Below are positions 52,296 to 61,443 of a stretch of DNA of 64,000 bases, in pieces; the first letter of the stretch is position 1, and the number at the start of each line of letters is the position of its first letter. The DNA comes from Candidatus Mailhella merdavium (lineage in GTDB: Bacteria; Desulfobacterota; Desulfovibrionia; Desulfovibrionales; Desulfovibrionaceae): contig DWXS01000031.1 in assembly GCA_019119045.1 (NCBI GenBank), forward strand, positions 28,615 to 92,614. The letters are read 5' to 3'. Both the position numbers and the translations under genes were made by a program. Below the pieces are notes generated by a model. That model made no database searches and was not told where the DNA came from. It worked only from the letters and a program-made list of their open reading frames with translations.

Positions 52296-52470
52296 TACCT
52301 GTTCCTCTTTCCCCGCCGTTTTCCGAGCCTCCCCTGCTCTGTCCTTCCGCGCTCCCGGAGCAGTCCGGCAGGCAGGGCGTATGCTCTTTTCCGCAGGCCT
52401 TGCGCCTGCTGAAAGCCCCGCCCCGCACGCTGCCTACGTCCTATCTTTACAGGCGGACGGGAACAGGGCA

Positions 52471-52492
52471 TTGTTGATCCGGTGATCAACAA
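52471..52492. promoter_or_regulatory. 22-bp palindrome upstream of the efflux operon, candidate TetR-type operator
   Basis: TTGTTGATC-CGGT-GATCAACAA, 9-bp perfect arms. Confidence 0.55.
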
Positions 52493-52540
52493 CATCAGGT
52501 TCCGCCCCCTGCGGCGGTTCCGCCTCTTCACGGAGGAAAG

Positions 52541-53533
52541 ATGCGACGTTCCATCAAGATTCTTCTGCTGCTCGGCGTGCTTGCCGCCACGGCCGGACTG
52601 GTTCTTTTCGTTCCGTCCCCACGCTCCGCAGACGAGTTTGTGATTTACGGCAATGTGGAACAGCGTCACATAGCTCTTGCCTTTGAACACGGCGGCCGCA
52701 TCGCGGATATGGCTGCGGAAGAAGGGGATCGCGTCCGCAAAGGGCAGCTTGTTGCCCGACAGGACAGGAGTGCGCTGGAACTTCAGGAACGACAGGCCGC
52801 CGCAAAACTGGCTGCGCTGGAGCAGGCCGCACTGCGTCTGAAAAACGGCTCGCGCCCGGAAGAGATTGCCCAGGCGCAGGCGGCGGTAGATTCGGCCGCG
52901 GCGCAGGCCGACTTTGCCGAACGGCAGTATCGGCGTATGGAAAGTCTGGCCGGAAAGGAACGCGCCGTAAGCCAGCAGGATCGGGAAAGCGCACGCTCTG
53001 CGCGGGACGTGGCGGCCGCGGCGCTGGAAGAAGCGAAAAAATCGCTGGAACTGCTGCAACTCGGCCCGAGAGATGAAGATATTGCCCAGGCAGAGGCCGA
53101 AGTAGAGGCAGCCAGAGCAGCTCTGGCCATCATCCGGCGCGATCTCGCTCAGTGCGATCTGAAGGCCCCCTGCGACGCGCTGATCCGCTCCCGCCTGCTG
53201 GAACCCGGCGATATGGCCTCCGCACAGACGCCCGTCTTTCAGCTGCTCATCGACAGCCCCAAATGGATACGCGCCTATGTTCCTGAAGCCGGGCTCGGCC
53301 GTCTCCACCCGGGAGACTCCGCGCTGGTGTACTGCGACAGCTTTCCGGAGCGTCCCGTTTCCGGAACGGTGGGATATATTTCCGCCATTGCGGAATTTAC
53401 GCCCAAGGCCGTCCAGACGGAGGAACTGCGCACCTCGCTGGTCTATGAAGTCCGCATTGTGGTGGACGATCCGGACGACACGCTGCGCCTCGGCATGCCC
53501 GTGACCGTGCGCTTCGATCAGAAAAGCAGGTAA
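52541..53533 (+). CDS. HlyD/YbhG-family periplasmic adaptor
   Basis: GNVEQRHIALAFEHGGRIADMAAEEGDRVRKGQLVARQDR, long alpha-hairpin coiled coil, LKAPCDALIRSRLLEPGDMASAQTPVFQL. Confidence 0.9.
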   Translation: MRRSIKILLLLGVLAATAGLVLFVPSPRSADEFVIYGNVEQRHIALAFEHGGRIADMAAEEGDRVRKGQLVARQDRSALELQERQAAAKLAALEQAALRLKNGSRPEEIAQAQAAVDSAAAQADFAERQYRRMESLAGKERAVSQQDRESARSARDVAAAALEEAKKSLELLQLGPRDEDIAQAEAEVEAARAALAIIRRDLAQCDLKAPCDALIRSRLLEPGDMASAQTPVFQLLIDSPKWIRAYVPEAGLGRLHPGDSALVYCDSFPERPVSGTVGYISAIAEFTPKAVQTEELRTSLVYEVRIVVDDPDDTLRLGMPVTVRFDQKSR

Positions 53534-53538
53534 ACGCC

Positions 53539-55365
53539 ATGACCTCCGCAGCCAGAGTGGAAGCCCGGGGACTGCGCAAATGTTTCGGCGTCCGGCATTC
53601 CCGTCAGCCCGTCGTCGCGCTGAAGGGAGTGGATCTGCTCGTCCCCGCCGGGGCCCTGGTCGCACTGGTGGGGCCGGACGGCGCGGGAAAAACCACCCTC
53701 ATGCGCATGATCTGCGGCTTCCTCAGCCCCGACGGCGGCACGCTGAGCGTCCTCGGGGTGGACGCGGCCCGCAATCCCGCACAGGTTCAGGCGGGCATCG
53801 GCTACATGCCCCAGCGTTTCGGCCTGTACGAAGATCTGACCGTACTTGAAAATCTGGAACTTTACGCCGATCTGCACGGCCTTCCCCGGGAGGATCGAAA
53901 AAAACGTCTGCCCTATCTGCTGAACATGACGGATCTGGACAAATTCGGGGACAGACAGGCGGGCAGACTCTCCGGCGGCATGAAACAGAAGCTGGGGCTG
54001 GCCTGTGCCCTTGTCCGTTCCCCCGAGCTGCTCCTGCTGGACGAGCCTTCCGTAGGTGTCGACCCTCTTTCCCGTCAGGAACTGTGGACGGTGCTGCTCG
54101 ATCTTGTGCGCAGTGAACGGCTCAGCGTACTGGTCAGCACGGCCTACATGGACGAGGCAGAACGCTGCGATTTTGTGTATGTACTGGATGAAGGGGAGGT
54201 TCTGGCCCACGGAAGCCCGGAGGAACTGCGCGCCTGCGCCTCCGGATGCTGTTACCGCTGCAGCCCCGAACCCGGCCTGCCGGCCAGAATTCTGCAGGCC
54301 GGACTCATCGACAATTCCGACCTGATAACGGACGCCGTGCCCGAAGGCGGAGGCGTGCGCTTCATCCTGCACTGCCCGGATAACAGGACAGACGAAGGGA
54401 CGAATGACGAGTCAGAAAAAAAAATCTTCTCGGAAGCGAAGGCTCGGGAAGAGGCCGCGCGCTGCGGCGGACGGGAAACAACGCCCGTTCCTGCCCGACT
54501 CGAGGACGGTTTCATGGTCATACTCCGGAAGCGAAGGGATGCAGAACAAAAGCTCCCTCTTGAACAGCCTCTGTCCACCCTTTCCGGGAGCGAAAGCACG
54601 CTGAAAGAAGTCCCGGATCGGGAAGCCGTAATTGAGGTGCGCGATCTGGTGCGCCGTTTCGGAAACTTTGTTGCGGTGAACAACACCAGTTTCAGCGTGG
54701 GCCGGGGGGAACTTTTCGGCCTGCTCGGCCCGAACGGAGCGGGAAAGACCACAACCTTCCGCATGCTGTGCGGTCTTCTGCCCGCAAGCGGCGGCATGCT
54801 GCGGGTGGCCGGGGTGGATCTGCGCAAGGCCAGGGCACAGGCACGCGAGCATCTCGGGTATGTGGCGCAGAAATTTTCCCTGTACGGCAGTCTTGACGTA
54901 CGACAGAATCTGGAATTTTTCGGCGGTGTATATGGTCTGCGAGGGAAGGCTCTGCATGATCGCATTGCCGAACTGCTCCGGGAGTTCGGTCTGGAAGGCC
55001 GGGAGCATGAGGCTTCAGGCAGTCTGCCCGGCGGCTACAAGCAGCGGCTGTCCATGGCCTGCGCCCTGCTGCACCGGCCGGGCATTCTGTTTCTGGACGA
55101 ACCCACCAGCGGCATAGACGTTCCGGCCAGACGTTCCTTCTGGAGGCGCATCACCGGGCTGGCCGCGCAGGGCACTACAGTGATCATCACCACCCATTTC
55201 ATGGAAGAGGCGGAATACTGCGACCGCATCCTTATCCAGGACGCGGGCCGTGTGCTGGAACTGGGTTCTCCGGCAGAAGTGCGCGCCCGCGCGGGCAACG
55301 CGCAAAACATGGAAGAGGCCTTCATCCGCATTGTGCGTCAGGCCAGAGAGGAGGGCGCGTCATGA
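53539..55365 (+). CDS. Tandem ABC ATP-binding protein (YbhF-like, two ATPase domains)
   Basis: Two Walker A motifs (GPDGAGKTTLMRM; GPNGAGKTTTFRM) and two signatures (LSGGMKQKLGLA; LPGGYKQRLSMA). Confidence 0.93.
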   Translation: MTSAARVEARGLRKCFGVRHSRQPVVALKGVDLLVPAGALVALVGPDGAGKTTLMRMICGFLSPDGGTLSVLGVDAARNPAQVQAGIGYMPQRFGLYEDLTVLENLELYADLHGLPREDRKKRLPYLLNMTDLDKFGDRQAGRLSGGMKQKLGLACALVRSPELLLLDEPSVGVDPLSRQELWTVLLDLVRSERLSVLVSTAYMDEAERCDFVYVLDEGEVLAHGSPEELRACASGCCYRCSPEPGLPARILQAGLIDNSDLITDAVPEGGGVRFILHCPDNRTDEGTNDESEKKIFSEAKAREEAARCGGRETTPVPARLEDGFMVILRKRRDAEQKLPLEQPLSTLSGSESTLKEVPDREAVIEVRDLVRRFGNFVAVNNTSFSVGRGELFGLLGPNGAGKTTTFRMLCGLLPASGGMLRVAGVDLRKARAQAREHLGYVAQKFSLYGSLDVRQNLEFFGGVYGLRGKALHDRIAELLREFGLEGREHEASGSLPGGYKQRLSMACALLHRPGILFLDEPTSGIDVPARRSFWRRITGLAAQGTTVIITTHFMEEAEYCDRILIQDAGRVLELGSPAEVRARAGNAQNMEEAFIRIVRQAREEGAS

Positions 55366-56492
55366 TTTCCCTCTCCCGCATCCGCGCGCTTGTCCTCAAG
55401 GAAATACGGCAGATTCTGCGCGACGGCAGCAGCCTGCTGATCGGTCTGCTTCTGCCTGCCGTACTCATCTTCATTTTCGGCTACGGTATTTCCCTCGATC
55501 TGAAGAACGTGCCCATAGCCATTGTCATGGAAGACAATTCTCCCACGGCCCGCGACGCACTGGCCGGATTCCGGGGCACGGAGTATTTTTCCCCGGTACA
55601 GGCCTCCTCCATGGCGGAAGCGGAAGCGATGATGCGCCGACGCGAGGTGGACGCCATTCTGCGCATACGCAACGATTTCAGCGCAAATCTTCTTGCCGGA
55701 AAGGCCTCCGTGCAGCTCATCGTCCACGGTATCGACTCCACCAGCGCCAGCCTCGCCCAGAGCTACGCGGCTGCCGCGCTGGAGGAATGGGCCGCCCGCC
55801 TGAAGGATCGCGGCTCCGCACCGCTCTCCTCCCCTGCCTCGGCCTATGCGGAGCAACGCATCTGGTTCAATGCGGCCAATTCCAGCACATGGTATCTCGT
55901 CCCGGGGCTCATCGTGATCATCATCACGATCGTGGGGGCCTTTCTCACCTCGCTGGTCATGGCACGGGAATGGGAGCGCGGCACGCTTGAGGCCCTGTTC
56001 GCCTCGCCCGTGCGGCCGCTGGAAGTGCTGCTGGCCAAGATCATTCCCTATTTCGTCATAGGCATGGCCGGGCTGGGCCTATGCCTGCTGGCCGCGCGCT
56101 TTCTCTTCGATCTGCCCTTTGAAGGCTCTCTCCGGCTGCTGCTGATCAGTTCCATGTTCTATCTGCTGTCGGCGCTGGGCATGGGACTGCTCATTTCCGC
56201 CCTTACGCGCAGTCAGTTTCTGGCCGGACAAATCACCATTCTGGTCAGCTTTCTGCCCGCCGTACTGCTCTCCGGCTTTCTGTTCGATCTGCGCAACGTA
56301 CCGCCGCTCGTGCGCATCATCGGCCATCTTCTGCCCTCCACATATTACATGGATCTGCTGAAAACCCTGCTGCTGGCCGGAGACAATCTGCCGCTGGCCG
56401 TACGAAACTGCGGTATCCTCGCGCTGTATACCGTCATTTTCTTCCTCGGGGCCTTGCGCGCAAGCGGCAAAAAGCTGGAGCGGCGCACCTGA
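55362..56492 (+). CDS. ABC-2 type permease (YbhS-like)
   Basis: LVLKEIRQILRDGSSLLIGLLLPAVLIFIFGYGISLDLKNVPIAIVMED; MAREWERGTLEALFASPVRPLEVLLAKIIPYFVIG. Confidence 0.93.
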   Translation: MISLSRIRALVLKEIRQILRDGSSLLIGLLLPAVLIFIFGYGISLDLKNVPIAIVMEDNSPTARDALAGFRGTEYFSPVQASSMAEAEAMMRRREVDAILRIRNDFSANLLAGKASVQLIVHGIDSTSASLAQSYAAAALEEWAARLKDRGSAPLSSPASAYAEQRIWFNAANSSTWYLVPGLIVIIITIVGAFLTSLVMAREWERGTLEALFASPVRPLEVLLAKIIPYFVIGMAGLGLCLLAARFLFDLPFEGSLRLLLISSMFYLLSALGMGLLISALTRSQFLAGQITILVSFLPAVLLSGFLFDLRNVPPLVRIIGHLLPSTYYMDLLKTLLLAGDNLPLAVRNCGILALYTVIFFLGALRASGKKLERRT

Positions 56493-56535
56493 CGCCGTTT
56501 CGCGCATTTTCCGCTCATAAAGCCCGAACGGAGAT

Positions 56536-57651
56536 ATGTTCATGGAAAAAGCTGGAACAATCCTGTGGCGCATATTCTGCATGTGGCGCAAGGAACTGCT
56601 GGATCTTCTGAAAAATCCGGCCAACCGCATTGTGCTTCTGGCCCCGGTGATCGTTCAGAGCGTGGTTTTCGGCTACGCCGCCACCTATGATCTGAACGAC
56701 GCGCCCTATGCGCTCGTCGATCAGTCCGGAGGTGAAGCGGCCCGCGAACTTGTCGCCCGTCTGGACGGATCGGGGCTGTTCCGGCGCGTGGTTACCCCCG
56801 TCACCCCGGAGGGCATTGCCGAGGCCATGGACGCGGGCGACATTCTGCTGGGCATACAGATCGGACAGGATTTCGACAAACGGCTTTCCGCCGGGCAGGA
56901 TGCTCCTGTTCAGATTATCCTCGACGGACGAAACTCCACAACCGCGGCCGTCGCCCTGTCCGCCGTCAGTACGGTGATCGCGGAATTCAACGCCGCGCGC
57001 GGCGCCGTTCCGCCGCTTCAACTGGAATGGCGGGCCTGGTTCAACCCGAATCTGGAAACGCGCTGGAACATCATGTCCGGCATGATCGCTTCTCTGAGCC
57101 TCATGCAAATCATGATCCTCGCCGGGCTGTCCATCGCCCGCGAGCGGGAAGAAGGCACCTTCGATCAGCTCCTCGTCACGCCCCTGACCCCGACGGAAAT
57201 TCTTGTCGGCAAGGCCGTGCCCTCCGTGATTATCGGCATTCTGCTGTCCGGAGTAGTGCTGGGGATCTGCGTGTTCTGGTTCCGTATTCCGCTGGCCGGT
57301 TCCGTGGCCACTATCCTGCTCTGTCTCGCCGTTTTCTCCCTCTCCTCCGTCGGCATGGGGCTGTGCCTTTCCGCCGTGGCCAGAAATCTCCAGCAGGCCG
57401 TAGTCTATGCCTTTGTACTGCTCCTGCCCATGTTCCTCCTATCCGGCCTGGCCTCGCCCGTCTCCAGCATGCCGGAAGCTCTGCAAATCGCCACCTATGC
57501 CAATCCTCTGCGCTTCGCGCTGGTCTGCCTGCGCCGCGTCTACCTTGAAGGCGCGGGGCTTGCCGATATCGCCGTCAACTTCATTCCCATGCTGGCCGTG
57601 GCCGCCGTGACGCTGCCCCTTGCCGGGTGGTTGTTCCGCAACAGATCGTAA
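56536..57651 (+). CDS. ABC-2 type permease (YbhR-like)
   Basis: WRKELLDLLKNPANRIVLLAPVIVQSVVFGYAATYDLNDAPYALVD; IAREREEGTFDQLLVTPLTPTEILVGKAVPSVIIG. Confidence 0.93.
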   Translation: MFMEKAGTILWRIFCMWRKELLDLLKNPANRIVLLAPVIVQSVVFGYAATYDLNDAPYALVDQSGGEAARELVARLDGSGLFRRVVTPVTPEGIAEAMDAGDILLGIQIGQDFDKRLSAGQDAPVQIILDGRNSTTAAVALSAVSTVIAEFNAARGAVPPLQLEWRAWFNPNLETRWNIMSGMIASLSLMQIMILAGLSIAREREEGTFDQLLVTPLTPTEILVGKAVPSVIIGILLSGVVLGICVFWFRIPLAGSVATILLCLAVFSLSSVGMGLCLSAVARNLQQAVVYAFVLLLPMFLLSGLASPVSSMPEALQIATYANPLRFALVCLRRVYLEGAGLADIAVNFIPMLAVAAVTLPLAGWLFRNRS

Positions 57652-57922
57652 ATCTTATATAGTTACCATTCTCATACTCCCTGCCGTCACATCTTCGCCC
57701 TCTGCCTCGCCTGTTCTTTTATGAAAAAGAATTTCAATTTCTTGACAAGCTACAGCTTGTTCCCTACAAGGAAATTGCCATTACCCCTCCTCACTTTGAC
57801 AAAAGGAGCATAAGACAGCCTGCCTCCGCGCAACGGAAACCTGAACAGCATACGGGCAGCGCGGGCCCTCAGGGCGAGCCGGATTAACGGGCCGGTTCCG
57901 CCACCCCATCCGGTCCTGCCGG

Positions 57923-57958
57923 ACAATGAACCCGCCGCATATGCGGCGGGTTCATTGT
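57923..57958. repeat. 36-bp perfect palindrome (terminator-like)
   Basis: ACAATGAACCCGCCGCAT|ATGCGGCGGGTTCATTGT followed by TT. Confidence 0.8.
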
Positions 57959-58142
57959 TTAATCAGTGCGCCTGCCCTTCACTCTGGAAAAACGGAAAAA
58001 CTCGAAAATGTCCCGCTTTCTCTTTTTCCCACGGGGGAGGAAAGAGGCGCGTTCTTGTTTTTGTTCCCTTCATCGGCTACAAGGGGGCCATTCCAGAAAT
58101 CCGGGCGCACGCGCAGCCTCCTGACGCCCGGAAAGGCGTCCC

Positions 58143-60284
58143 ATGTCGTACTTTCTCTTCCTCCGCAACGTCACGCGCTTTCCGGCCTTCTGCCTTGTCG
58201 CGCTCTTGTCTGCGGGCTGCGCGGCCTCCGTCCTCCCCGCGTCGCACGCTGTACAGTCCGAAACGCAGGAAGAACTGCTCCGCCCCCATCCCGGCTATGT
58301 CCAGTGGCTGGAAAAACAGTCCATTCTCAACCAGAGCGACGAATTGATCGCCGTGGTTTCCGGCACGCCGCTGGTCTGGGGAGCTTCCGGCAGTTCCCGC
58401 AACCTTGCTCCGCTCCTGGAGGCAGCGGACGTGTGGCTGGATTTCGATCCCTCCGGCGCTGTTCTGGAAGGGAAAAAAGGGGGAAGCAGCCTCGCCGCGC
58501 TGCCCCGCACACTCCCCCCCCGCGTTCTGGCGGAACTGGGAATACGGGGGCTCCTTCTGTCCTCTGTGGCTGAAAACGCGGAAACCTGGAATCTTATATC
58601 GCCGGAAGGCACGTCGTCCGCTGAGGCGGACGCCGTCGTCGGGCTGCGCATGTCTCCTTCTGTTGCGGCGGAAGACGCCGTTGACGAGCCTTCGCCCGAT
58701 TACAGGCTTCTGGAAGAACTCTGCGCTCGGGACGGCCTGATTCTGGGAGGTGAAATTCTTCCCGGGGCAACCGGCATGGGCCCGGATTTCCGTCTCGCCT
58801 GCATGGGCTTTTCCCGCTATGCCGATCTGTACATGATGATCGAGGTCCCCCGCGAGGTATGGCCTCTACTGCCGCCTGCCGCTCTGCAGCCGGCTTCCGG
58901 CGACCCCGGGTTCGGACAGGACGTTGCCGCGCTCACCCCTGAAGTCACGGCTGCCCTTGTCGGGCGGGGAATTCTGCCTCCACCTTTTTCCCGGGACAAA
59001 CAGACGTTTCTTCCTCCCGGCGGTTGGGCGGCCACCTCCCCCTGGAAAGGAAGGGACGGCGTAACGCGACGCTGGCTTTACCGATATGCCGAATCTCCCC
59101 GTATCCTCCCGCTGCACTGGGACGCCCCCCGCGCGTCCGCCCGGAAGGCCCTTTCCGCCAGTATCATCCGGCAGGCGGGGCTGCTCCATCAACCCCTGCT
59201 GCGCGTACGGCTCGGCGATATGGCGGGACTGGAACCCGCCGTTCCGGGACACTTTTCCCGCGAGCCTGCCTGGATCGCGCTCAACGCCCTCTCCCGGGAC
59301 ATACGCCGTTACGGCGGCTGGTCGCTGCTCGGAGACTTCGTTCCTCCTTCCCTGCTGACGGACGTTCAGGAGCTGGGCGTTGATTTTGTTCCGGACAGCG
59401 TCACTTCCCCCGCTCTGGAATTTGCCCTGCTCACGGGAGACACGGCCCCTCTGCGCCGGAATCTGGACGAGTCGCTCCAGAGCGGCGTGGATCATGCCCG
59501 CCTCTGGCGGAGTACGCCCACACGCGCCCTGCCGCTCGGTTCCCGCTGGTTGCACCTCGAATCCGACTCCGTACGGAAAGAGCTTGAAACCATATCCCCG
59601 TTGTGGGCGGCCCGAACTCTGAAACTTGCTCCCTCCGGCCCCATGCTGCTGGCTTCTGCCCCCAGTGTGGCCGCTGCGGCCGCCGCACGGGTTCAGGACA
59701 CGGCTCCGGGTTCTTCCGCTCCGGTGAATATTCATCTGCTTCAGGTGGCCTTCCGTGCCTTTCTGCCCGGAATGCTCACACTCTCCGGCCATGATCTCAG
59801 CGGTACGGTTCAGGAACGTCCGATTGCGGATGCAGACGCCAGAACGCTGCCTTCAGCCTGGAACATACACGGCGGACACGGCTTTTCTTCCGGCGGACTG
59901 CCTGCGGGATCAAGCTATCCGCCTCTGACCGTACAGCAGAGCATGCCGGATTCCTTTGCCTCACGCCTGAAGGAACTGCTGTGCCTGCGCAGGGAATGCG
60001 GTATTGCCCGGGGAATATTTCTGGGCAGAGCCGAAACGGGAGAAGGTGAAGACTCCGGCGGCACTGTCGCCTGCGTCAGCCGCCTTCCCGACAACTCGAT
60101 GCTGCTTGTAGCAGGCAACTTTTCCCCCGTTTCTCACGTTTCCCCTCTCCGTCTGCCGGAAGGAACAGAGGCTCTGCGGGCCGAAGACATGATAAGCGGG
60201 CGGGGCGTGGCCGTCGGAGGGAGAAATCTGCGCCTCCATATGGCCCCCTGGGGCTTTCGAGTCGTCCGGCTTTTCGTTCACTGA
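58143..60284 (+). CDS. Lipoprotein with degenerate GH13 (trehalose-synthase/alpha-amylase-like) fold
   Basis: Lipobox LLSAGC; DGLILGGEILPGATGMGPDFRLACMG, FRAFLPGMLTLSGHDLSG, SMPDSFASRLKELLCLRRECGIARG, C-terminal DMISGRGVAVGGRNLRLHMAPWGFRVVRL resemble GH13 segments. Confidence 0.65.
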   Translation: MSYFLFLRNVTRFPAFCLVALLSAGCAASVLPASHAVQSETQEELLRPHPGYVQWLEKQSILNQSDELIAVVSGTPLVWGASGSSRNLAPLLEAADVWLDFDPSGAVLEGKKGGSSLAALPRTLPPRVLAELGIRGLLLSSVAENAETWNLISPEGTSSAEADAVVGLRMSPSVAAEDAVDEPSPDYRLLEELCARDGLILGGEILPGATGMGPDFRLACMGFSRYADLYMMIEVPREVWPLLPPAALQPASGDPGFGQDVAALTPEVTAALVGRGILPPPFSRDKQTFLPPGGWAATSPWKGRDGVTRRWLYRYAESPRILPLHWDAPRASARKALSASIIRQAGLLHQPLLRVRLGDMAGLEPAVPGHFSREPAWIALNALSRDIRRYGGWSLLGDFVPPSLLTDVQELGVDFVPDSVTSPALEFALLTGDTAPLRRNLDESLQSGVDHARLWRSTPTRALPLGSRWLHLESDSVRKELETISPLWAARTLKLAPSGPMLLASAPSVAAAAAARVQDTAPGSSAPVNIHLLQVAFRAFLPGMLTLSGHDLSGTVQERPIADADARTLPSAWNIHGGHGFSSGGLPAGSSYPPLTVQQSMPDSFASRLKELLCLRRECGIARGIFLGRAETGEGEDSGGTVACVSRLPDNSMLLVAGNFSPVSHVSPLRLPEGTEALRAEDMISGRGVAVGGRNLRLHMAPWGFRVVRLFVH

Positions 60285-60541
60285 CGCGGACAAGTCCGGA
60301 ACGACAGCCCCTCCCTTCTTTGTCCGGAAAGTCGACTGCTCATCTTGCTGAAGAACGATGGGCCGAAGAACAATTTTGCCGGAACAATCCGTTCCCTCTC
60401 TGTTTCTGCGCGTGTCTCTCCGCACGCCGGACGTATCGGCCAGACGCGCCAGGCGTTCATGTCGGCCGCTCGTATCAGCCCTCGTGTCAACCCCCGCATC
60501 AGTCGGACGCGACGAATCGCATCGGCCGCCTCATGCAGGCG

Positions 60542-60566
60542 ACCCGGGATTCTGTCTTTCCCGGGT
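60542..60566 (+). terminator. Terminator-like hairpin
   Basis: ACCCGGGA-ttctgtctt-TCCCGGGT followed by GATTTT. Confidence 0.55.
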
Positions 60567-60723
60567 GATTTTCAAAACGCCTCAAGAAGCGTATCGGAAG
60601 AATCGACGCAACAAAAACCCTTCCGTCTGCGCAGAGGATTCCCGACATTTCGGCAGGGGCCTTTCCTTTCAATGCCGATCCGTCCCCTCCTGTACAGCGG
60701 ATTAACCGCACAGAGGATATTCG

Positions 60724-61443
60724 ATGACGTTTTCCCGTTACCCCGGCCCCCTCAATGCCTGCCCCGGATACAGATGGAAACTCCATACCCTTCTGCTGAC
60801 TCCGCTGCTGCTTATTATCATCTTCATCATGCTGACCCACGGGGTCTGGGGTGAGGAAGTGCGCCTGTATTACCTGGCCGCACGTCAGGCTCTGCCTTCT
60901 CTGGTGCAACCGGTGCAGCTTTTTACCGATATGGCCGCGCCTTTCCTCTATTTTCTGTATCTGGTGATCCTGCTCCGCTCCGTTCTCCCGGCGGGCCGCT
61001 TCGGCTTTCGGGATGAAGCGCGCCGGACTGAAGGAAAAATGCTGTTCTGTCGCCTTATTTTCTTCGGCTTCCTGCTGCTCTTCCTCGCTACTGCGCTGCT
61101 CAAGGTCAGTCTGGGCATGCCCCGTCCGGGCGAAGCCTGGCCGCCGCATTTCTTCAGCCTTGAAGACGCCTATCACAGCTTCCCTTCCGGACACACTACG
61201 GAAATCGTGTCCATAACCCTGCCGCTGGCCTTTTTCTTCCGTAAAAAAAGCGTGTATATTGCCCTTGCGCTGTTTATCGCGCTTGTGGGATACTCCCGCA
61301 TCTGGCTCGGATGGCATCATCCGATCGATATTCTCGCGGGCATGCTCTGGGGCGGGCTTATTGCCCGCGTCATCTGTTGCAGCCCGTATTCCGGATCTGT
61401 GCCGGAATCCACGACTCCCGTCCGTTTCAAGGAGCAGGCATGA
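60724..61443 (+). CDS. PAP2-family membrane phosphatase
   Basis: KVSLGMPRPGEAWPPHF, SFPSGHTTEIV, SRIWLGWHHPIDILAGMLWG match the PAP2 motif series KX6RP / PSGH / SRX5HXXXD. Confidence 0.92.
   Translation: MTFSRYPGPLNACPGYRWKLHTLLLTPLLLIIIFIMLTHGVWGEEVRLYYLAARQALPSLVQPVQLFTDMAAPFLYFLYLVILLRSVLPAGRFGFRDEARRTEGKMLFCRLIFFGFLLLFLATALLKVSLGMPRPGEAWPPHFFSLEDAYHSFPSGHTTEIVSITLPLAFFFRKKSVYIALALFIALVGYSRIWLGWHHPIDILAGMLWGGLIARVICCSPYSGSVPESTTPVRFKEQA

Noticed and set aside
60358-60705. Arg/Ser-rich 115-aa ORF before the PAP2 gene
   Set aside because: No domain, GC-rich intergenic composition, contains a terminator-like hairpin; probably spurious.
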